Shown here in pieces: positions 56,971 through 64,000 of a stretch of DNA of 64,000 bases. The notes under the pieces are model-generated. The model was not told the origin of the DNA, ran no database searches, and was given only the letters and a program-made list of their open reading frames with translations. Position numbers and translations under genes: made by a program. The stretch is from Massospora cicadina (taxonomy: Eukaryota > Entomophthoromycota > Entomophthoromycetes > Entomophthorales > Entomophthoraceae): NCBI GenBank assembly GCA_022478985.1, contig JAKSZP010006738.1:94845-158844 (forward strand). The letters are read 5' to 3'. Each line of letters begins with the position of its first letter. The first letter of the stretch is position 1.

Positions 56971-57594
56971 CTTAGGTATTTTTCTCTGCATTTTTGTATC
57001 TTATAATAATATATAATTTCTATATTGGGAGTTAAACTATTATTAGCAGGCTCAGATGTCTTTTTAAACTTATTATCAATCTTGGTTCAGAAGTCCCCTC
57101 TTTAAACTTAATTAGCATTTATGGTTCAGCAGTCCACACTTGAGACTTGCCCAATACAATGAAAATTAACTTATTATTATAAAAGTTCATTGGTCCCATA
57201 AAATTGCAAGTATTTTTCCCTCAGATCCAGTACTTTAAGTATTGGGTATGGACCCAGTTTACTATATGATCATCAATGATGTTTTAGTGTGTAGTCATCT
57301 ATCACCACTTGGCATTTAATTTTGAAATGTCTCATCCATTGGCTATCTGTTCCTGAGTTGTCACCGATTCTGACAGGTCATACTCTTAATTCATCATTTG
57401 AAAGCTAACACTTAAAGCCCCAAATATCATAATATTCAACTCTCTTGCCAATCGCCAGTTCCATTATACCATGTTGATTTTTTTCTCTATTTCTTGAATT
57501 CTTTTCTAAATTACATGTCAAAGACTTGTGTTTTAAATTCATTTATAATATTCTCCAGTCAGAATAAGTATAGTTCTGCACTACTCCTTGAGTT
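56971..57594. other. AT-rich spacer, no gene
   Basis: Nothing recognisable. The ORF 57494-57790 runs across the LTR border and is not a gene. Confidence 0.5.
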
Positions 57595-58396
57595 TGTTGG
57601 ACATTTGCCTCTCAGGCTTAAGAATAAGTATGTTGTGGGTAAAAATCGGCGGAAAAGAGGAATTGTCAGACATTTAAAAGTCCATAATAATGAGGAGATC
57701 GATTTTAATGATAGTAAAAATTTAATATGCCAAAAGACCCTGGCCAATTCAATGGAACCCTTTGAATTGGGACAAAACTTTCAATATTGATAAAACTTGG
57801 CTGATTAGTTCTAGTTTAGGTATTAAGAATATTTTGACTCAATGGCGGAATCAAGGGAGCTCTTTTTTTAGTACTAGATCAAAGGAGCTCTTCTGAGACC
57901 CCTCTCCGCCTTATCACATCTAGTTCAGAACCAACATCTAAGCGGGGACCATCCGCTTTTATAGGCGTGGCAGAGGTCCCCCAAGGTGAGTTAAATTTTA
58001 GCTAATAGGGATTACTGAAATTTATTAGATTATTATTCCATGGGTACGTCTGGCCAAAAATCAACTCCTCATCTGCCATTCAGCCAAAGTGAAGTAAGTT
58101 TTCCGAGCTTCAATAGGCTGAATTTCCATATTTCCTTATTCAGAAGGTAACAAGCTGTCCCAAACTTACCAATAAACTCCCTTTAACCCTCAATACTTTT
58201 TAAATACTGACTGGTTGGATATTGAGAGGGTTTGTTTTCTATTACAGCCCAAAACACTAATAAAACTAATTAAAAACTTAAATTTCTAAATTTTTTATTT
58301 ATTTTCCTTATTATAATCAGTGGTTTACTTCCCCTATATGTTGGAGTTTTAGCCCCTAAACGCACTAGCAAGCTTGAAACCATTAGAATCCAACCA
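57595..58396 (+). repeat. GypB-2 5' LTR
   Basis: TGTTGGACATTTGCC to AATCCAACCA, 802 bp including the micro-insertion at 57865-57880. TTTTATAGGCGTGGC near 57956 is the conserved promoter block. Confidence 0.85.
57865..57880 (-). mobile_element. 16-nt micro-retroposon in GypB-2 LTR
   Basis: Element strand GATCTAGTACTAAAAA, flanked by AA(G/A)GGAGCTCTT at 57853-57864 and 57881-57892 (one mismatch in 12). Same 3' end as 5165-5185 and 2805-2886. Confidence 0.5.
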
Positions 58397-58398
58397 AG

Positions 58399-58416
58399 TG
58401 GTGCTCACTACAGGGG
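58399..58416 (+). promoter_or_regulatory. GypB-2 primer-binding site
   Basis: TGGTGCTCACTACAGGGG, two bases after the LTR; identical to GypA-3. Confidence 0.78.
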
Positions 58417-60000
58417 ACTATGTACACACAAAAAATCAATCAAAAACTATGGACATAAACCATTAGCTATCCTCTTTTGAGCTCCAACTAGCTAGTGCTT
58501 TGTCTTGCCTTAAAAGGCTCGAGCAGCACTCAATGTAAGGCCCTTATAAGTTCTCCCCTGGTATCCAAAAACCTTTTAGGGAAAAGTCTACCACAGATGA
58601 GGGAAGTGTTTCTTCTTTCCTATATATGTATGAAGTTGCTATAAAAGAGGCAACGAATCACATTAAAATTAAGTACACCCTTCCCTGCTTGAGTCGTGGC
58701 ACTCAAGAGATAATGATTCCACACATGCCACCATCAGCACTTGGGAGGAAGCTAAGCAAGCACTCACTGTGGAATTCGGCTCTCTACAAAGACTTAAAAG
58801 GCAAAAACAGGCCTTCATATGCCTTAGCCTGCTACAGGGCGAAACCATTGCTTCTTTTGCTTAACGCTTTTACAATAAAGCTCAACCCATATTGCTTGCT
58901 AAAATGCTACCCTTAGACGATGCTATTGCGGCTATCTTGGATGGCTTGGCGTCTCATCTCTCCTTGGCAATGCATCTCTCCTCTATAAAGCGCTCATTTT
59001 AAAGTATATGAGATACCAAGGAAGCTTTGTTAGAGGTGGCTGAGACTTATGAACTTGATCCTATATAAGAATCTCTGACCAAGCTTTTATGCAGACCAAA
59101 TTAGCTTTAAAAACGATTGTTTTCCTCTGGAAACCTGTTCCTACGATGTTGCCATCACAGACTGCTTCTTCTTCCCCTAATGATAATCAGATGGTAATGG
59201 CTGTGATGGGGAAATGCTCCCCTTCGAAATCAGTTCAGAAACTCAATTGGTGAAAGAAGTTGTCCCTTTTTTTGCCCCTACTTTTCTTCAGAGCGACTTT
59301 CCCAAGTGGTTCCAAAACCTGCTCTTCAGTCTAAACTTTTTCTCAGTTACCAATCTTCCCTACTAATAAAGGGTTAAATGACCTGAACACAAAAGCTAAA
59401 ACATTTGTTCCACCAAAGCTCACTGCCACGGAACAACCCAAAGCTGGATAGCTAAATCTTCTACACCCATGACGCTACCTCCCTCAACCTCTTATTCAGG
59501 CAAGTTTAGTCTGAAGTCTGTCTCCATGAAGCATCATAAGGACACTACTTTGAAGGTCGAAATTGAGCTGTTACAACTCCAACGCCTCACCAAAAAGTTA
59601 TTAAGGTGGAGGAACCACCCCAGGACCTATCCTGCCATAAGGGAAGCCTTGACTTACTTCACCTCCTATGGGCACCCTAACATGCATCAATAACCTCACT
59701 GATGATTTATCTGAAGGGGTTGAAGATGTGGGACATTATGTCTAGGTGCCCCAAGTGAAGTGTAGGTACCTGACCAAATTAAACCCAGAGAGAGTGGATT
59801 AAGCTAGGGTACCCCGCCAAAATTATATTTATCAGGTGTTAAGAGGTCTGGAGATTATTGATACCGCCAGTGACACTGACCAGCTCAATGCCAAAATAAT
59901 CTGGCCCAATCAGAGTGTGTATACACTGCAGTCTGTCGGAAAAATTACCTGAAACTTCCAAACGCTTTTATTCTACTCTCCAGATGAAGAAGACCTCGCT
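58417..60000 (+). pseudogene. GypB-2 Gag
   Basis: 58626-58916 begins MYEVAIKEATNHIKIKYTL, matching the GypB-1 YVYESAMEGATDH region. The remaining core and the basic Pro/Lys-rich tail (59380-59690) are in broken frames. An EIIDTASDTDQL block near 59850 corresponds to EVIDTSSDAGQI in GypB-1 and leads into protease. Confidence 0.6.
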
Positions 60001-60390
60001 CTTACCCCAACTTGGGTGGAACTTAAACTAAAGTGGAGGTTGTCGTTAATTGATTGTGGGTTAATTCTATTCTCAACACTAGTCCCCTGTGAACGTTGTG
60101 TTATCCAAACTTATGAATTGAATTAAGTTGGCGCCTAACTTTGACTACACATAAGAGTATGGAACTGCGGGGTCAAACAACTCACGCCATTTGGGCCTAC
60201 TCATCTTTACCCATACTATTTGGGAAACTTTTTTCTCTGCCCCGCAGTGGCCTTGGCCAACAATACCTATAATCTACTCATTAGTATCCAGTTCTTTCTC
60301 AAATATGAAGGGGTTATCAACTTGAAGCAGGGCTAGCTCTCCTTTCTTAACTACGAGATTCCCCTGATTTTAAAATGATAAGCTAAATAA
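60001..60390 (+). pseudogene. GypB-2 aspartic protease
   Basis: The active-site region near 60068-60085 reads I-L-N-T-S where GypB-1 has I-L-D-T-G, so it is inactivated. ALANNTYNLLIS near 60254-60290 is the C-terminal block. Confidence 0.58.
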
Positions 60391-61640
60391 AAAGGAGTAT
60401 GCTTGCACCGTTTAGTTCCCCTCTTCCACCTTATCCATACTTTAAACTCACTGCAGGACACCATACAAAAATTTGCCTAAATCAGTGGACGCCCTCAAGG
60501 GTATCCCTTTCTATGCTTCAGAAGAGATGTAAAAAAGCGGATGAACAACGGGTAATTGATACTAAGATTACACTACAAATCCCCAACAACTTTATATTGC
60601 ACATAATTAGCATTGATGGAGTTAGTCCTTTGTATCCCAGAGTATTACTGGGCGTGCTAGACCCTGCCTATCAACTATTTATCAACCTACTGCTAGAAAA
60701 TCTCACCAAGAAGGGTAATGTTGTAAAAAAGTATCAGGAGTTCGGAAGAGGCATGCTGATTCTCCTTGAGGAGATAAAACAAGTTCACAGTATTGGATCT
60801 ATGGCGGATATGGGCTTACCTGCTGATCAATCCTTATGTACCCTACCTTCTTTGTATATCTGATGTTTTAACCCCAGCTGAGCTGGATAAAGTCCACACC
60901 CTGCTTGAGGCCATCATTGACAGCTTCTCTACCCATGACACTTCTATGGGCACATGAATGGTTGTACTCAACTATTGATGTTGGGGATGCTCACCCTATC
61001 CGCTCAAACCCTATCATAAATCCAAAGTTGAGGAGCTACAGATGTGGAAGGAGCTCAAACATCTTCTGGACGCTGGGTTGTTGGTGCCTTCCCAAAGCCC
61101 TTAGTCATCCCTGCTACTAATAATAAAAAAGAAAAATGGAGGTCATTGGGTAGTTATGGACTACCACAATCTGAGAAACTTCACCAAGAAGGACAGCTAT
61201 CATATCTCTCACATCAATGACGCTCTGTCCCGACTGTCTGGGTATAAATTTTTCTCCGCCATGGACTTGACAAGAGGGTATTGTCAGATGAAACTTTCTC
61301 CACAGGATCAGGAGAAGTGCGCCCATATATGTAGTGAGGGTTTGTTTCAACCTACTAGGCTATCTTAGTGGTTATGTAATGCACATGCTACTTTTCAGCG
61401 GGCAATGGATAACATTCTCCAGGATCTCAAGCAGAGCTGTGAGATTGTCTACCTTGATGACATCACCGTTTTCTCCAAAACATTTAAATGAGCATATCTT
61501 GCACCTAAAGGATGTTTTTAACGCTTGAGGGAAGCCAACCTAAAGCTGAAGCCCTCTAGTTGCTTTTTAAAGAAGATAAATTTCCTTAGGAATTATCTCA
61601 TTAGATTAGATACAACCTCTACAAGATAAAGTTGAAGCTA
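60391..61640 (+). pseudogene. GypB-2 reverse transcriptase
   Basis: 60399-60863 is an unusually long open segment (154 codons) in the protease-RT spacer. RT proper: TIDVGDAHPIRS near 60972, KKKNGGHWVVMDYHNL near 61125, DSYHISHINDALSRLSGYKFFSAMDL (61190-61270), QPTRLS then a stop, LCNAHATFQRAMDNILQDLK, and an intact catalytic box YLDDITVFS at 61450-61480. A frameshift follows near 61490. Confidence 0.8.
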
Positions 61641-62066
61641 TTTAAAAGATGCCCAAGCTCAAAACCCTTTGTTACATTCAGGTACTCTTGGGCATGATGG
61701 GATATTACCATCAGTTCATTCCCAAGTTCGCCCAGATTAGTGAGCCCCTAGTACATCTCTTAGCTAAGGACACCCCCTTCTATTGGTTGCTGAACAAAAG
61801 GCCAAATTTGAGAACCTGAAGGCACTATTGCAAAAAGACCCATACTCCATCATCCTGACCTGACAAGCCTTTATGTTATTCACAGATGCCTCTGACTATG
61901 CTATTGGAGAAACCTTGGCTTAGCTGGAAGAAAATGGAGTCAATCATCCTGTGTCCTATTTCAGTAAGATGCTCTCAAAAGCTGATTGCAACTACAGCAT
62001 CACTGAAAAAGTGTGCCTTGCTGTATTGCTCGCTGTCAAATACTATCACCCTTTTATATATATGGA
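61641..62066 (+). pseudogene. GypB-2 RNase H, cut by GypA-4
   Basis: LGMMGYYHQFIPKFAQ near 61693-61740 ends the RT connection. LFTDASDYAIGETLA near 61872-61918 keeps the first catalytic Asp. VSYFSKMLSKADCNYSITEK and AVKYYHPF follow. The frame runs into the GypA-4 LTR at 62067. Confidence 0.75.
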
Positions 62067-62621
62067 TGTTGCAATTCTGATATAACTGGATGATAATTGT
62101 GGGACAGCTAGGGCGGAATCCTCCAAAAATGATATCAGTCACGAATATTTGAGTGCCTCAAGACGAGGCAAAATTGAAATATCACGGATTTATTTTTGGA
62201 TCGCCCCTAAATAAGGCAATAAGGCGATGTCAACATTTGACAAATACAAATTAAATCGCCTACAATTAGGGCAATAGAAAATTAAAGAATATCAAGCTGA
62301 AACGAGGAGAATTGGTGGAACAGAATAATTTACGCTATGAGAGTGGTATTGTCTATAGATGCTGTATATAAGTGAGATGGGCGATTAAGAAAGGGTTGTT
62401 GTTAATAGGATATAGTGAGTGAAACAGCGAGGATTAGCTATGTTTATTATAATTAATTAAAATATAGTGGTGGGAGCACGTGCCCCATATTTACTAAATT
62501 AAATTTATTCTGTTGTTACCAAGGGCCACAATCGTCATATCATTGGTCCTATTGCTCAGTGAGCCAAAACCTGTGCAAAAACTCTTACGGTGTATCTCAA
62601 CAATTCCGCCAATTTATAACA
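62067..62621 (+). repeat. GypA-4 5' LTR
   Basis: TGTTGCAATTCTG to TTTATAACA, 555 bp. TATATAA box at 62365-62371. It aligns in reverse complement with the other GypA LTRs. Confidence 0.85.
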
Positions 62622-62622
62622 G

Positions 62623-62638
62623 TGGTGCTCACTACAGG
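62623..62638 (+). promoter_or_regulatory. GypA-4 primer-binding site
   Basis: TGGTGCTCACTACAGG, one base after the LTR. Confidence 0.78.
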
Positions 62639-62639
62639 A

Positions 62640-63540
62640 GGCTCATTGATCAGTTATATAAAAAACTCAGTTACCTGCTATGCCACATTCCAGTTGCTTT
62701 GATAAGGAATCTGCATGTCATTCTGGGCCCATTGCAAATGAGGAATTGAAACTTGCATTGGACACTGTGCTCAAAAGATGAGATGAGCTGATCAAGGAAG
62801 TTTGCAGTGATAAAGCTGCCGCCATTTGATCGTGAATGAAATATTTATGGGTTCTTTTAATGATTTGAGTTTGCAACTGATGATACCTCAGACCGTCAAA
62901 GGGCGAAACTGTTGATCTCAACCTTGGATGTTGGAGGTGCTGATCAATTCATTTGTTACCTTCCAGATAGTTCCATTACATACCAAGAAGTTAAGGAGAT
63001 GGTGCTGCAGTTGTTCAGTGGAACCGCAAATCATGTCGAAGCAGAAAGTTGAGTTCTTGACCATTGGGTTTCAGCAAAATGAGACTCTCACTGCATTTGC
63101 TGAGCGATTTATGGCGGAATCCCATGTGTTGATTGGGTCAGGGATTTTATCTGAAGTTGATGTGTGCAGTGCCATATCCTCTGCGGTGAAGCCATACCCT
63201 GAGATTTACAATGTCATGGCCCCATTGTTGTAGAAGGATGTATCTTTTTAATCTTGTTCATTTTATACGTTGCTTAGCTGTAACTTTCCTTCCACCCAAC
63301 AAATAACAGATTCACAATGTCGCCATTGCCAACCCTAATCATGTGGGGGGATTAACCAGTTGGTGCAGGTTCCACCAGGTTACTCACCACAGTCCAACAT
63401 CCATCCAATATTGCTAAATGACAACTGTCCAACTACTGTTTCAGCCCTAAATATGTTGATCAACAGCAGGCGTTCTACTGATGGGGGTCTGGGTATGTCA
63501 ATCATCTTCGGAATACCCTTCTGAGTGGGCCAACTTATAT
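62640..63540 (+). pseudogene. GypA-4 Gag
   Basis: 62928-63233 carries the cleanest Gag core of the family: EFLTIGFQQNETLTAFAERF, then SEVDVCSAISSAVKPYPEIYN. N-terminal sequence (62640-62930) matches GypA-2 gag in broken frames, including a KLRRWCCSC-type block just before the core. Confidence 0.75.
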
Positions 63541-64000
63541 TAAGCACAGATGTAGGACATATGGAGTAAGTTATTTTAATTGTGGTCATACTGTGCTCAT
63601 GGGACGATGGTGCAAAGATTGATGGATCCCTTACATACAATAGGATCAAACTTATCAGGGAAAAGTCAGAGCAGAGTAGAGACAGGACTCTCTACTTCCA
63701 CTATCTCAAATTCATATGTCCCCCCTGAATCTACTGTATTAATTGCAGCAGAAGCCTCCCAGTATGACGATACCTTCCTCTACCAACAGACAGTTGGGGG
63801 AGTAAATGTGCTGTCCAAAGCGCACGTTGAAGAAATGGTAGACAAAAACTCTCTAGATCAAACGAAGCTTTAAGCTTGTCAAATATTCAATCAAAAACTG
63901 TTAGATCAGCTAGAACTGGTCGCAGATGCCCTGTCCCTGTGGGGAATAGATGTCACCCTCCCAGTGGACGCTATTGTAACCAGATACCCTAAAATAGTGC
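63541..64000 (+). pseudogene. GypA-4 nucleocapsid region and start of protease region
   Basis: SYFNCGHTVLMGRWC near 63567-63611 is a degenerate CCHC knuckle. 63580-63873 continues with the conserved SRVETGLSTS...PPESTVLIAAEASQYDDTFLYQQ block. The last 100 bases encode LELVADALSLWGIDVTLPVDAIV, the lead-in to protease seen in GypA-1. Confidence 0.72.

Larger units (their letters stand above)
57595..62066 (+). mobile_element. GypB-2: Ty3/gypsy element, interrupted by GypA-4
   Basis: 5' LTR, PBS, gag, protease, RT and part of RNase H in order on plus. The sequence stops within RNase H where GypA-4 begins; integrase and 3' LTR would lie beyond the window. Same family as GypB-1 by LTR and PBS. Confidence 0.85.
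62067..64000 (+). mobile_element. GypA-4: Ty3/gypsy element inserted in GypB-2, open at window end
   Basis: The only GypA copy on plus. LTR, PBS, gag core, nucleocapsid region and the start of the protease region are present; the rest is outside. The left flank is ATGGA (62062-62066); its TSD partner should follow the 3' LTR beyond the window. Confidence 0.85.

Noticed and set aside
57494..57790. A 98-codon plus-strand ORF
   Set aside because: It crosses the border of the GypB-2 LTR (57595), so half of it is LTR sequence; no domain.
1..64000. Host protein genes, introns, rRNA, tRNA or CRISPR
   Set aside because: No intron-bearing host coding sequence, RNA gene or regularly spaced repeat was seen; everything recognisable is retrotransposon.

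Overview
The window is eukaryotic repeat-only DNA. I recognise no host gene, tRNA, rRNA, CRISPR array or bacterial-type operon. Almost everything identifiable is decayed retrotransposon sequence, much of it nested. The Ty3/gypsy types (including a chromodomain element of Tf1/sushi character), the L1-like LINE with a C-terminal zinc finger, and CpG-type decay suggest a transposon-rich fungus, possibly a basidiomycete. This is inference; another eukaryote is not excluded. All ORFs are broken, so coding entries are pseudogenes. Names used here are local labels.

Layout. (1) 266-2219: HALf, a 1.9-kb minus-strand retroposon with a 22-bp target-site duplication (TSD). It encodes only a LINE ORF1-like zinc-knuckle protein and ends in the same 29-nt 3' hairpin as the LINEs. 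(2) 2220-6436: AT-rich, no genes, with an imperfect tandem repeat and two short poly(A) retroposon insertions. (3) 6437-30715: a nested stack. GypA-1 (minus) has L1f-1 (6662-11935, plus) inserted in its 3' LTR and GypA-2 (16796-29557, minus) inserted in its gag. GypA-2 is itself split by the chromovirus ChromoC (21392-27598, minus). TSDs survive for the three inner insertions. (4) 30716-33490: GypD, an older gypsy remnant, apparently cut by GypA-1. (5) 33695-47273: GypA-3 (minus), split by GypB-1 (35501-42173, plus). (6) 47900-49950: ChromoE, another chromovirus-like remnant; then about 1.7 kb with nothing certain. (7) 51691-56954: L1f-2, a second full-length LINE (minus). (8) 57595-64000: GypB-2 (plus), interrupted in RNase H by GypA-4 (plus), which runs off the window.

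How the parts work together. GypA and GypB share one primer-binding-site sequence starting TGGTGCTCACTACAGG, implying the same tRNA primer. ChromoC instead has an 11-nt PBS complementary to the predicted first 11 nt of its own transcript, as in Tf1 self-priming. L1f encodes ORF1 (CCHC) and ORF2 (AP endonuclease, reverse transcriptase, C-terminal CCHC). HALf probably used an L1f-type ORF2 in trans, because its 3' hairpin matches by compensatory base changes.
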